Shown here piece after piece: positions 1 through 10,604 of a stretch of 64,000 nt of DNA; within the stretch, counting starts at the first letter, position 1, and each line of letters opens with the position of its first letter. This stretch comes from Onchocerca volvulus (Eukaryota; Nematoda; Chromadorea; Rhabditida; Onchocercidae). Position numbers and translations under genes: made by a program. The stretch spans positions 6,570,888 through 6,634,887 of the forward strand of contig HG738138.1 of assembly GCA_000499405.2 (NCBI GenBank). The letters run 5' to 3'. The notes beneath the pieces are model-generated. The model was not told the origin of the DNA. It worked only from the letters and a program-made list of their open reading frames with translations, and made no database searches.

Positions 1-1826
1 CAAATACGCATTGTGGCATTTCTACCTGCTGCACAAAGTATTAACTGCGAAGATGCATTGGTACTGTGCATCACTATTCATGACTTTCTGCTTATTTCTA
101 TCTCGTAATCTGTTACGTTGTTGTATTTCCGAAAAACGTGAAAGTATTATCAGAGCCGTTTACTAGCTTTTCCAGATCAATTAAGTGCCGCTGTTTGGTG
201 TTAGTTTCAACAATATTGTTAAAACATTAACTCCTCCTTCATAATCCTGTCAGGTTGACTTATTTGTAAAAATGGAAAAATAGTAAAAGACCAAGAGCAA
301 AGTTCTTGAAGGAATTTAGTTATCAGTATCACATGATAAAGATTCCGAATCCTTCAAGATCGAATTTGTTACTATTTTCTGGACCCATTCGTACTTTCGA
401 CTGATAGATTTTTGAACCAAAATTCCAAAAAATTTCGCTTCAATCAAAGAAATGTTCAATTCCGTAAATTTCAATTTTTCCTGTTGCATTTATCTGCATA
501 TTTTCTGAATGTTTATCATTTTTTGAGTTTCAACAAGAAATTTTTTTGATTAATCTATTAGAATGCTTTAAGAAACATTCAAGAAATTAAATGAACAATA
601 TTTGCATATTCATTGTGCCTGCATTCCATAAGAGAATGCAACATGTGAGCTATTTATTGATATTCTTTATTCTGCTGATTCCAATTTACCAATTTAGTTT
701 ATTTTACCAAATACTTACTAAAATACCGAAATGATCCATTAACCCAAATATAAACTTAATTTCGCCGCTCATTCGACTTTCAACTTCTCATCTAAAATTT
801 CCTTTTATAATTATGTTCGATGAAGTAAATGAAGCAGTGAGACGAGGCAGAACAGAAATGTGTTACCACCACCCTAGATTTTTGTCATTATGAACACGCA
901 ATAAAGAAATTTCAAACCAAGAGCTGCTGAAGGAATAAAGTAGACACAAGGTAGTGTGTGGAAAAGAAATTAGACTAATCGGTTATTTAGAAAAATTTAA
1001 TACATTCGAGAATGACAAAAGGAAGATTTGACGGTTAAACCCTAATGGTTAATAAGCAAAAAAAATAAAAACAGTCAGAAAAGTTGGAGAATTTAATGAC
1101 CAATTGTCCAATAATTTATAGCAAGCACTCGTAAAATTCATATCAGTTATCAGTTGACAATCTCCATAAAATCTAGCATTCAATTAAAAGCTTTTGTCCG
1201 GAATGCACATTCAAATGGATAAAAATCATAGCTTCAGTAAATGCTTTGTAATGTGATGCTCAAGTTGGTACAACTTGCCAATTATTACTATAGTATAACA
1301 TTTTTTAATGAATATGTGGAAAGTACACTAGTCTTCTATTTAATTAAAGAATAAATGCAAATATTTCTGAATGGATTTGATAATCAGTTGAATTAAGAAT
1401 CAGACAAGCAAACCTTCATGCTAGGAATTGTCGTTTTAAAGGGATAAATTGATAAAAAAAAATAAGTTTTGATCATCTGACTAATAGTGTAGCCATTTAA
1501 AAGATTATTTAGAAAAAAAGAAATGAATATCTGGTCCAGATTTTCATTTCTTGAGCAAGAATCAAGGAAATCTTTTTGTGACCAGTAAGCATATACTGAT
1601 TATTAATAAACATTCAACAAGCTTATGATTTGTGAAAAAGAACTTTGTGAGATTCCTGCCCATAACAAGAAATAACAGGTTTCGTCCTTTTTTTGAGATA
1701 ACTTGCATTAGCCGACTATTGTATGCAACTGTTTTAACGACAAAAATTAATGCAACTGCCTCAACGAAATGATCTCATAAAATTGTGACAGTTACTTTTT
1801 GACTACAAAGTAATCTATGCTACGGC
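1..1826. other. AT-rich sequence, no gene seen
   Basis: No open reading frame of coding quality, RNA gene or repeat was recognised here. It is flanking DNA of the nested retrotransposon block and could be intergenic or intronic. Confidence 0.5.
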
Positions 1827-2505
1827 TGTCGGGAAAAACCGGAATAATTTTAGCATAAATATGTTCAAATATCAAAGTATTGCATTGTGGAAAAAAATTC
1901 CGATGCTTCATCATTCAAAATAAATATAAATGAATGTTACGATGTGATATCTAATTCTCATTTTTGTCTCCGATTCCCCAAATTCATCTTCAACAGTAAA
2001 AAATCGTGGACTCATGTCATGTAAATGTTCTGGGTATTATTATCACGCCTAGATGTCATGTCTTGAATATTGTAAGCAACTCCACTATAAAAAAATATGT
2101 TATCTGCCATAACAAATCATCTGAATCTATAAAATTCTTCAATTCGGTTTCGTCCTGCGATTTTTCTTTCATTATTTTTTACCATTAATACCTTTTTTCA
2201 ATACTCATATAAATCTGGTCGACAACTATAAAAGCAGTATGTTTCAACTCAGTTTTAATTCTTCTTCAAACCTTATCAAACTCCAAACAAACCCTAAATA
2301 AATCCCCTGCTATCTCCAAAACAAAAAATATTCAAGCTATCGATTGTATCTTCGATCTTCATTTATAAATTGTATTGTAACGTAGTTGTGGCAATAAACT
2401 ACTTGATAACAAAGCCTTTATCGCAAATTCACACAATAAACACAACAAATTCGTTCATACAATTAACCAGTCTCCAGTTTCTCGAAACAAAAAAATATAA
2501 CGAAT
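1827..2505 (+). repeat. 5' LTR of element A
   Basis: It aligns along its whole length with 18625-19262. Shared blocks include the TGTCGGGAAAAACC start, TATGTTATCTGCCATAA, GCTATCGATTGTATCTT and TTGTAACGTAGTTG. The end is set by alignment to the CACGACA terminus of the 3' copy and is accurate to a few bases. Confidence 0.85.
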
Positions 2506-2508
2506 TAT

Positions 2509-2526
2509 TGATGCCACGGGTAGGGA
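2509..2526 (+). other. Primer-binding-site-like motif of element A
   Basis: The sequence TGATGCCACGGGTAGGGA lies a few bases after the 5' LTR, where an LTR element carries its tRNA primer site. It resembles the equivalent sites of elements B (3873) and C (5608), which begin TGGTGCCACGA. The tRNA was not identified. Confidence 0.5.
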
Positions 2527-2887
2527 CAATATCAGTAGACTAATCAAAAAGGTTGGACCGGCAATGGAGAAATTGCAGAGGATTCTTGCTGGAATCAAAA
2601 AATTGAATCTAACGCCAATAGATTAATAGTTATCAAAAGAAGAACTATGTCAACAATTTGAGACTAGAAAAAGAATAGAAAAAGAATCATCGAAGAAAAA
2701 GAAAAAATAATGCTCTATTGGGCACTCTCGAAGTCACCAACAGAAATTTGTTGCAATTGATTGAAAGGGTCATGATTCCACAAAAAAAAGGAAGAAGAGA
2801 AATATTTGGAAATGGTCAACGATGATAAAGATATTTTAAAATTAATGAATGGTGGCAAAGAAACTACAACAAAATTAACTATGTATA
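2527..2887 (+). pseudogene. Element A gag, N-terminal remnant
   Basis: Broken coding sequence, rich in Lys and Glu. Its last in-frame block (about 2790-2886) encodes a KEEEKYLEM..KDILKLMNGGK-like stretch. The same coiled-coil-like block occurs in element C gag (KEEEKYTQM..., near 5880), which identifies it. The reading is cut at 2887 by insertion of element B and resumes at 13501 with AGAATGACTCTGAG, matching the corresponding place in element C. Stops are present and no product is expected. Confidence 0.6.
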
Positions 2888-3049
2888 AGTAGGAATAATC
2901 AACGAAAATTTCATTCACATGATTTGTAATTCTTTTAGACGTGTCGAGTTATTTCTTTGCTCTTAAATAGCTTTGTAACCCTTAACTATTCCAATGTATC
3001 ACACTCGCACTGCGCTAATAAAAGCGCACTCTCACGCGTTAACCCTAAC

Positions 3050-3587
3050 TGTCGGGAATTTTGTGAAAATTTCTTAGAAATTTGTTGGGGGAAGTTTTGT
3101 TGTATTCAGTTGGACGACGATTGTAGAGAGGGGTAAAATAAATACTTTATCAAACACAATAGGTAAATATTACAGCGCAATCAAAGTAAAATAAAATGAA
3201 ATATAAAAAAAAGGGGTAAGGGGTGATGAGATTGAAAGTTTCGTGAAATCGATTGAAGAAGATGATGACGATGATCCTAGCAGACTGAATTGTGGAATAT
3301 ATATAGTAGTTTCGAGTAAGAGTGACATCAGGCATATTACAACGACCAAAAATTTCGACTCAATGCAGGAAATAATTTAAGATATAATTAAACTAAATGT
3401 GTAATTAGCACAAGACTGTAACAGTTGATATCTTTCCGGAAATGAGTTTAAGACATGGTTATTCAATTAATCTGGCGCAAGATTATTAAAACAATTACCG
3501 AAAGGAAATTTAAGATATAATTAATCAAATGTGTAATTGCTTAAATGTCTGGAGAGCAAACATTTCGAATGTTTCGACACTCACGTC
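3050..3587 (+). mobile_element. Solo LTR D inside the 5' LTR of element B
   Basis: This stretch is absent from the 3' LTR of element B. It begins TGTCGGGAATTTTG, and GTTTCGACA ends at 3579, which fits the TGTCG...CGACA ends of this block. Two boundaries are possible: an end at 3579 with flanks CTAAC/CTCAC (4/5), or an end at 3587 with a perfect CTAAC duplication (3045-3049 and 3588-3592). No internal coding region or partner LTR is present. It contains an internal direct repeat (3376-3409 and 3509-3540). Confidence 0.65.
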
Positions 3588-3805
3588 CTAACAAAGGCGC
3601 ACCCTCATGCGAAATCAAAAGCGTCCTCTTCTATTGTTTTAAGCGATACTTACCAGCGAGCGGTTCTATTTCCGTCTTGGGAATTTTTTTTTTGTTTTTA
3701 GATTTCCTTTTATTAGTAATCCCTTTCTTTTCATCATAAATTTTGTTTTATCGATATTATTGATATGTAATGATTGCGTGTCTTATCGAGTTATCAAATT
3801 TTTGT

Positions 3806-3834
3806 AATAAAGGTTTAATTACCCCAAGTTTGAG
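3806..3834 (+). promoter_or_regulatory. AATAAA polyadenylation signal fused to SL1 spliced-leader sequence (5' LTR of B)
   Basis: AATAAA occupies 3806-3811. Bases 3812-3834 reproduce the 22-nt nematode SL1 leader (starting GGTTTAATTACC, ending AAGTTTGAG) with one extra C in the CCC run. The next bases are ATTCGG, not the GT donor that follows SL1 in an SL RNA gene, so this is the leader exon alone. The same arrangement occurs in the 3' LTR. The identity of SL1 is established knowledge; its role in the LTR is inference. Confidence 0.9.
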
Positions 3835-3872
3835 ATTCGGTTGTGACATATCAACTTTCCTGACCATCTTTT

Positions 3873-3890
3873 TGGTGCCACGAACCGGGA
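3873..3890 (+). other. Primer-binding-site-like motif of element B
   Basis: TGGTGCCACGAACCGGGA lies 8 bases after the 5' LTR end. Element C has the same motif at the same place with two differences (5608-5625). A site starting TGG fits pairing to a tRNA CCA end; the tRNA was not identified. Confidence 0.6.
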
Positions 3891-4982
3891 CATATCTGAC
3901 AACCTAATCGTCAACATAGAACTGGCAAAACAGAAGTTGGTATTCCTCATCGAGGAAGTCAAAGGATTGGACTTAACCCTCTTGACGAACAATTATCAAA
4001 CAATGAACTCTCCAAACAGTACGAGACGAGAAGGACCCTCAATCAGAAAATCAAATTCCTCGAGCCATACATTGGAATTATCGAGTCGACCAATGAAAAA
4101 TGGCTGGAATTCATTCAAAAAGTTTTTCCGCCGCAGAAGAAGAGAGAAGACGGTCATCAACGAGAAAAGTATTTTAAATTTATTAAATAGCTGTAGAGAA
4201 ACGACTGTAGTTTTAAAGTTACACCAAGATGATATTGAGGCAATATTTCAGGAATTAGGTAGAACTCGAATAAAACTACCAGATTCACAAAAACAAGCAC
4301 CGCAAAGAGCTCAAAAAACCGTAAATCTGCCTCAATTGTAAATATACCGCTACCAATATTCAATGGTGACCCTGAGTTATGGAGACAATTCTGAAGTGGC
4401 TTTGAGGCTACATCCACACGCATCGAATTCCAGCCATCCAAAAGCTGAAATATTTACTCTCCTGCCTCTGAGAGGAAGCTTTGCTAGTCGTCAGAGGCTA
4501 CAAAATCGCTCTCGAAAATTATGAAGTCATAAGAGACATTCTGATCAATAAATTCAGGGAATCGTCTACCATCAAGAAGTCCCTCTACAAGGAACTAGAA
4601 TCCTCAAAAAAAATGAAAGAGATTGGAAGATCATGGTTGAAACCATAGAGAGCTGGAGGTCTTAGATGAGAATCTAGAACATTCTAGCATTGAAAACATC
4701 ATCGAGACGAGACTGCCGAATTGGATCATAGATGAATTATATCAAAAAAGACGGAACAACAGGTATGGTCGGTTGCTAAACTCCGACCATTCCTAAAGAA
4801 ATTGATCGAAAGAAGCCAAGAGGTCGTCAGAAATCAACTCAAGTCAGATCAGTGTAAGCTTCACAAGTTTCCACAGCACGAGAGGAGAAACATCTGCCCT
4901 GGTTGCAATCAAGCAGCCTAATTCAAAAAGTCAAAAGCGGTCATCGATTCAAAAAAAGTTACAGTTTGGAAACAGGAGATCC
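3891..4982 (+). pseudogene. Element B gag, N-terminal and central part, decayed
   Basis: Gag would form the particle shell of the element. The best open part is 3937-4341 (134 codons, Lys/Arg-rich, no transmembrane segment). It is followed in frame-shifted form by a DUF1759-like motif (LPIFNGDPELWRQF, about 4348-4390), where the following Trp codon is a TGA stop. Later codons read SCLRGSF..RGYKIALENYEV-like sequence typical of Pao gag. Several stops and frameshifts follow. At 4982 the reading is broken by element C and continues at 11067 with the zinc-knuckle part. Confidence 0.75.
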
Positions 4983-5599
4983 TGTCGGGAAAACCGAAAT
5001 TAATTCCCAACTAAAATTAATTATTACAGAAAATTATATTATCAAATGATTAAAAATTTGCGTAATTTTTTAATGAATCATCATCTGTAAAATTATTTCT
5101 CATTGTGTGCTATCTCCCACGCCAATCTACAACATTTACCTAAACGTTTCCAGGCATAGCTAACCAAATTATTAATCTTGTGTTTACATATCCGTTCCCA
5201 TCTTTGTATCCAATTAAACTCTATTACAACATTTTCCCTTGTATAAAAGCTGTTTCTTTCTCACAATTATCTTGTCATAAATCATATTATATTCCAATAC
5301 GCCCAGTTTTTAACATTTCAAATATCCTTACAAAATCCTAAAAACACTCTTCCTTTTTATTCATTCGAGTTGGATTCACTCCAACTGGACGACCTTAGGC
5401 TACGTCACTTCTCTCCAAATTCCCAATACTCATTCTTCTTTAAATTCCCAATCCACATCACCCAATTTCCTTCACGACACGCCTGATTTTCTATTGTGCT
5501 TCCAATTATATGTTATTTGATTACTGTTACTGTGAATGAAGGAGTTAATACAAATCTATCCCATTCACAGCTCAATTCAAATTTCAACCTTCCACAACA
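4983..5599 (+). repeat. 5' LTR of element C
   Basis: It starts TGTCGGGAAAACCG and ends CCACAACA. From about 5130 on it aligns with 10605-11066. Shared blocks include TATTAATCTTGTG, CATCTTTGTATCCAATTAA, CTGGACGACCTTAGGCTACG and ACGCCTGATTTTCTA. Confidence 0.85.
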
Positions 5600-5607
5600 A
5601 AATTTTA

Positions 5608-5625
5608 TGGTGCCACGAGCCGGGA
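5608..5625 (+). other. Primer-binding-site-like motif of element C
   Basis: TGGTGCCACGAGCCGGGA lies 8 bases after the LTR end, and its last base is the A of the likely gag ATG at 5625. It is nearly identical to the site of element B. Confidence 0.6.
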
Positions 5626-6960
5626 TGCCCGCTACAATAATTAAAAGCGCACGGCCAGCAAGAGAAAAAGTGGAAAAACTTCTCGAAGAAATCAGAAAAA
5701 TGGTTCTCACAGAATTAGATCAGAAGCTGACTAGAGAAGAAAAAAAAATCAACAGTACGAGGAACCATCAACAGTACAAGGCTAGGAAGAAAATGATCGA
5801 AGAAAAAATAATGCGTCTTGAACGTCAGTGCAGAATGGCCAAAATATATTCAACAGATCTCTGTAAAAAGAGAAGAGGAAGAAAAATACACTCAAATGGT
5901 CGACGAGAAAACAGGTATTTTAAATTTGATAAGTGAAGGCAACAAAACAATCATAATTTTAAAAATGTACGAAAATGACACAGAGCTATACTCCAGTATC
6001 TAGAAAAAGACGATAGAAAGAGAAATTAATTCAGCAGAGAATCTTAGCCCAAAAGGCAAGCCACTTAAGTGTGAATTTACCGCAGTTGCCACTGTTTACA
6101 TTTAGCATCAATCCCAATCAGTAGAACAGATTCTGGAGCAGTTTTGAGGCAGCAATACATCGTTAAAATATTCCAGATATTCAAAAATTAAACTATTTGA
6201 CGGCATGTCTCAAAGGAGATGCCTTACAAGCAGTAAGGGAATGTGCTATAACCCCAGAAAACTATGATGTCGTAAGAAAGGTTGTCACTGTGAAATTTGG
6301 ATAATCACATACGATCAAAAGATCACTTTGTAACGAATTGCATTGAATCAAGAAGAGTGATCGAGAATGGAGGATGATTGTCGAAACTATCGAGAGAATA
6401 CTTCGACAATTGGAACTATGAGAGAAAATTTGGAACAGTCCAGTATCCAAATAATGATAGAAAGCAGATTGCCAGCTTGGGTACTGGATAAAGTTTATCA
6501 ACAAAAGAAACAAGAGCCATGGTCAGTGAAAAAGTTAAGATGCTTTCTCGAGAAACTCTATTAAGAAATGAGGAAGTAATGAATATGAAAGAGCAAAATC
6601 TATTCACTGGTAAGTCAAAGTCATATTTATAACATAGCCCTAACGAAACTCCAGCTTTGGTAACAAATGTACCAAAGAAATCTGAAGAAGATGGAAAACC
6701 AAAAGGAACCAAAATAAGAAGACCCTGCGCCTTTTGTAATAAGGATCAGTGGGACAATGAGTGTCATATTTATTCCACTCTGAAACAAAGAATAGAACGT
6801 TTGAGAAAATTGAATGCTTGTCACAATTGTTACGAAAGTGGACATACCCCGCAAATGATTGTAGAAATAGAAAATGAACTTGTTTCTTTCACAAAAGTCA
6901 TCACAACACAGCGCTATGTCAAAGCAAGTACAAGGACCACGAACAATATGTTGGACTAGA
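5625..6960 (+). pseudogene. Element C gag, decayed
   Basis: The reading begins at ATG 5625, overlapping the primer site, and stays open to 5936 as a Lys/Glu-rich, probably coiled-coil region. After a frameshift come the KEEEKYTQMV block and, near 6080-6160, the DUF1759-like motif (LPLFTF...RFWSSFEAAIH). Near 6713-6850 lies a zinc-binding part beginning CAFCNKDQWDNEC, followed by a CHNC..SGH knuckle that loses its last Cys by frameshift. The order matches gag of elements A and B. No intact product is possible. Confidence 0.75.
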
Positions 6961-7059
6961 CAAGGAAAGAAGTAACTCTGTGAACGTTATTATACCAGAT
7001 GAAAATACGCGATATGGAGAACAAGAAAGGATGAATTACTGCTTTTATATAAGGAAATT

Positions 7060-7560
7060 AAAGTCGTCAACTTAACCATGCATTAGATCGAAGAAGACGC
7101 TATACTATTGTTTGATACAAGTTCAGAATCATCGTTCATTTCGAGAAAATTAGCATAGCGATTGAACTTAGAAGGTGAACATTCAATAAATAATGAAAAT
7201 TTCTACCTTCAATAAAAAACAGTTGAGTCCTACCCCAGTTATAGAACAGTAATCGGAATAAGAACTACAGACTCAAAATTATATCACTCAAAGTAAATGT
7301 TTTAGAATATTTGACCAGTCCAATACCAGTCGTTTCATTCGATCAACATGAGATATCAACCAGCGAATTAAAACGGAAGAAACGCCCCGATGTACTTATC
7401 GGAACTGACTATTTTTCAGAATTTACACAATTCAAGAAGAGTCGAAAAGCAAAGTTAGGATTCTCCTTAGTAATGACCAAGATTAGTCCAATATTGACGG
7501 GTAAAGGATATGTAAAGCAGCCATGTAATATCAACGAAAAAATAACTCATCCAGGATGGT
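7060..7560 (+). pseudogene. Element C protease and start of pol, decayed
   Basis: Near 7102-7160 a retropepsin-like motif reads LLFDTSSES-SFISRKLA. The catalytic DTG/DSG triad is DTS (7114-7122), so the glycine is lost. The block at 7311-7560 encodes a GTDYFSEFTQ...GFSLVMTKISPILTGKGYV segment, shared with elements A (14880-15000) and B (11760-11870), that links protease to reverse transcriptase in Pao polyproteins. It ends where solo LTR E was inserted. Confidence 0.7.
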
Positions 7561-7566
7561 GATATC

Positions 7567-8258
7567 TGTCGCGAACTATCGCGATACTCCAACCGAATTC
7601 CAAGCAAATAGATATTCAAGCGAATTCCTCATTGTAAATCAGTGTAACCAATATTATGAATCATTTTACATTCCTTAGATTTATTTCCCATGCTTTTCTG
7701 TTTTTATCTTTCTGTTTTTCTGTTTTTATCACATCTTTGTATTCCTGTCATACGAGAAATGCCATTGCTGTCAATCACTCACAATACTCATCTAAATTCA
7801 CATTTTTGTGCATATTCACATGCTAATCTTCTCATTAGATCTTGTTACGATTCTTATGTTGTACTCGGGTCTTAACAGTTTCCGGTGATTAATGTAAACC
7901 ACTCCCATCTCTAATGTATATATACCTGGTTTTATTAAGAGAACAGCTATCTTCAAAATAAAAATTTTGTAATTCGGTGTGGTCGCGACCCGATTCGACT
8001 CAACACAACTTATCCCAATTCGATTCTACACAACTTACCCCAATTCGATTTTACACAACGTACCTCAACTCTACTCGACACAATTAGCCCAACTCGATTG
8101 GACGCTATTCAACCAAATCGACTCGAAACAACTTGACCCAACTCAATATAACTCAGTCCAACTCGATTCGACGCAACTCTGCTCAACTCGTCTAGACTCA
8201 CTGGTGGTAATTGGTATTGATCGACATCACTCACCACGATCCAAAAATATCCACGACA
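7567..8258 (+). mobile_element. Solo LTR E with perfect target duplication
   Basis: It begins TGTCGCGAACTATCGCG and ends ATCCACGACA. It is flanked by perfect ATATC duplications (7562-7566 and 8259-8263). Element C pol reads on after it, matching the same place in element A. A TATATATACC box near 7917-7926, AATAAA-like signals near 7955 and the 692-bp length fit an LTR reduced by recombination. The 3' third is a minisatellite. Confidence 0.85.
7986..8200 (+). repeat. Degenerate minisatellite within solo LTR E
   Basis: About nine units of roughly 20-27 bp vary around AACTCGATTCGACACAACTT with CCC or CCA spacers. The units drift in both length and sequence. The run lies wholly inside the LTR, between the AATAAA region and the 3' end. 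Confidence 0.75.
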
Positions 8259-8263
8259 ATATC

Positions 8264-9125
8264 ATGCAAAATGTGACATCATGAAATATATCAGTTATGC
8301 CAACTACTGTATTCTTCATAAAACCATTCCAGGTATCGATCAATTTTGGAAATTAGAAGTTATAGGAATATAAGAAAAGCCTGATAGTAATGACGATGAA
8401 GGAGTTTAGAAAGATTCAAAGAAACTATTACGGAAATAAACGGACGATATCAAGTATCATGACTTAGGAAAGAAACAAATTTCAAGCTAAATGATAACTT
8501 TAAATTATGTTTCGGGCGATTAAAATCATTGGTCAAACGACTTCAGAATGATGAACGTCTAAATCAATAAACAATCAAAAGTCAACTGCAATTCAGTATT
8601 ATTGAAAAAGTGGACGACAAATTAAAAAAAGTAGGAAATCATTCATTATTTACCGCATCATGAAGTGAGTGATAACATCCAATAAATCGACCATAAAACT
8701 TGGAATCGTTTCAGACGCTTCAGCTCATCTCAAAGGAACGAAAAGTCTCAATGACATTTTGTACTGAAGATCTACTACACTCTCTGATTTAGCAGGAAGA
8801 TTGCTTCGTTTCCACGCAATGAACAATATTATAATAGCCGGTATAGAAAAGGCTCTTCTACAGTTGAAATTACTTCCGACAGAAAAAAGCTGCACGAGAT
8901 TTCTTTGGTTAAAAAATGTCCTAAAACCAGTTGCAGAAGAAAACCCAGTGTGTTTTCGATTCCAAAGAGTTCCCTTGAAATAATTTCATCGCCTTTTTAA
9001 CTGTCTGCAACTCCCAATCACCATCTCGAGAATTATGGAACAGAAACTGCCACGAAATCAGGAAAAACCTATATGTCGACAACATTATATTATCAATCAA
9101 ACGAACATTATAAATCTGTGAGGAG
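8264..9125 (+). pseudogene. Element C reverse transcriptase, decayed
   Basis: After solo LTR E the reading resumes with IDQFWKLEVIGI (about 8335), the start of the Pao pol segment also seen in element A. Blocks at 8801-8983 (MNNIIIAGIEKALLQLKL, TRFLWLKN, CFRFQRVPLK) are RT palm regions. The active-site box reads YVDN at 9072-9083. In canonical RT this is YVDD; the Asn is shared with elements A and B. Frameshifts and stops are frequent. Confidence 0.75.
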
Positions 9126-10370
9126 ATGAAATCAATCTTCAAGGATGCTTCCATGAATATAAGAGAATTTTTCTCAAACAATAAAGAATTCAATGCGCAA
9201 ATACCAGAACAGGATCTTGCCGAGGTAAATGAAACGAAGAAAATTCTTGGTATGAATTGGAATCCACATAACGATTCTATTGAAATAACTTTGAAGCCAT
9301 GGAGCGACAAGGAACCAACAAAAAGGACAATATTGCAATTTATTGCTTCTCAATTTGACCCATTAGAATACTTGGTACAACGATGGTATCACTCAAATTA
9401 TTCCTTCAAACTCTTTGGAAAAAAATTTTTGTTGGGAACAAATGTTAGAAGAAGTAGAAGTTCAAGCTTGGAAATCACTCATAAATTCATGACCAATCCA
9501 AATAAAGAAAATTCAACGTACAGCAATCGATCATTACAACAATTAAATTTCCATGTATTTACGGATGCATCTATCACCGTATATGTTGCTGCGGTGTATG
9601 CATACCAGGGTACAAAAATATCCTTGATCTTAGCCAAATCATGAATAATTCCAATTAAAGGCATGACAATACCGAAATCAGAATTGTTAGCGATATTGAT
9701 TGGAGTAAGAGCAGCCAGATTCGTCATTAAACAATTAGACTTTGAAAATGCGAAAGTAACTTTATGGTCAGACTCGCGATGCGCGTTGCACTGGATACAA
9801 AATCAGTTACGTCTCTTACCAAGATTTGTACAAAATCGAGTTGAAGAGATATGAACGTCCCATTTTTCATTTCGATATATCCCAAGTGAATGCGGTTCTG
9901 CGGATATAGTTACAAAGGGAATTTCACCAGATCGATTAGCGAATTTCCAACTTTGGTGGACAGGACCGGCGTGGCTAAAGGATGAAGAATCGAAATGGCT
10001 TCAATGGGAATATAATATTCATGACGAATGCGAAGAAAGTTTATGAGAAGAAAAAATAAAGGATGAAGAAGGGAAAAAAATAATAGCATCAGTTATCGAG
10101 AAAAATCTCGCGAAAATATGGATTAAATTTATAGACGCAAGCCGATTCAGCAAATTGTCAAGGATGATAAGAGCTACCATTAGAGCCTTGAAATTTCTCC
10201 AATTAATCTCCAAGAATAAATTTCCGTGGCTGAGTTATGTAGAAGGAAATCTTATTACTTCATATGAACATGAATTCGCTTTGAATTTACTAATCAGACA
10301 AGCTCAATCAGAAGCACTGACAGCAAAAGAAGCGGAAAAATATGATTTACACTACGCAGAGGACTTTTGA
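9126..10370 (+). pseudogene. Element C pol: Peptidase_A17/RNase H region
   Basis: Three open blocks (9126-9644, 9663-9854 and 10155-10370) follow each other in different frames. The first carries the KKILGMNWNPHNDSIEI block typical of the Pao family (Peptidase_A17 region) and the RNase H start FTDAS. The second carries RNase H SELLAIL and WSDSRCALHWI, the Glu and Asp of the active site. The third is the linker toward integrase. Frameshifts near 9644 and 9854 break what was once one reading frame. Confidence 0.75.
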
Positions 10371-10604
10371 CGATTTGTACATCGACTACAACTCCCAGAT
10401 AAAGGAAAAGGTGTATGATACTCAATTTATCTCCCTAGGCATAACAAATAACAGAACTTATTATACAACACTATCACGAAGAAATGTTTCACGCAGGGAT
10501 CGCGCATATAATTTCTGAATTAAGGAGATCATATTGGATATCAAAGGGAAGAACAGAAGTTAAAAGAGTATTAAACAAATGTATGGGATGGAAATGTATG
10601 GAAT
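10371..10604 (+). pseudogene. Element C integrase zinc-binding domain remnant
   Basis: In one frame the sequence reads IIQHYHEEMFHAGIAHI, then a SYWISKG block and NKCMGWKC. These are the His-His-Cys-Cys ligands of the integrase H2C2 domain. The sequence then passes directly into the truncated 3' LTR. The DDE catalytic core and the C-terminal part are absent. Confidence 0.7.

Larger units (their letters stand above)
2888..3864 (+). repeat. 5' LTR of element B, split by solo LTR D
   Basis: The segments 2888-3049 and 3588-3864 align with the 3' LTR at 13080-13500. Shared blocks include GAAAATTTCATTC, ATTCCAATGTATC, AACAAAGGCGCACCCTCAT, TTTTATCGATATTATTGA and the AATAAA/SL1 block. The first bases have drifted (AGTAGG where the 3' copy has TGTCGG). 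Without the insert the LTR is about 440 bp. The intervening 538 bp are solo LTR D. Confidence 0.8.

Noticed and set aside
1822..1826. ACGGC/ACCGT as a target duplication of element A
   Set aside because: Only three of five bases match, so it is not used as support for the element's ends.
8921..9310. 129-codon minus-strand frame
   Set aside because: It is the antisense shadow of element C reverse transcriptase and following pol.
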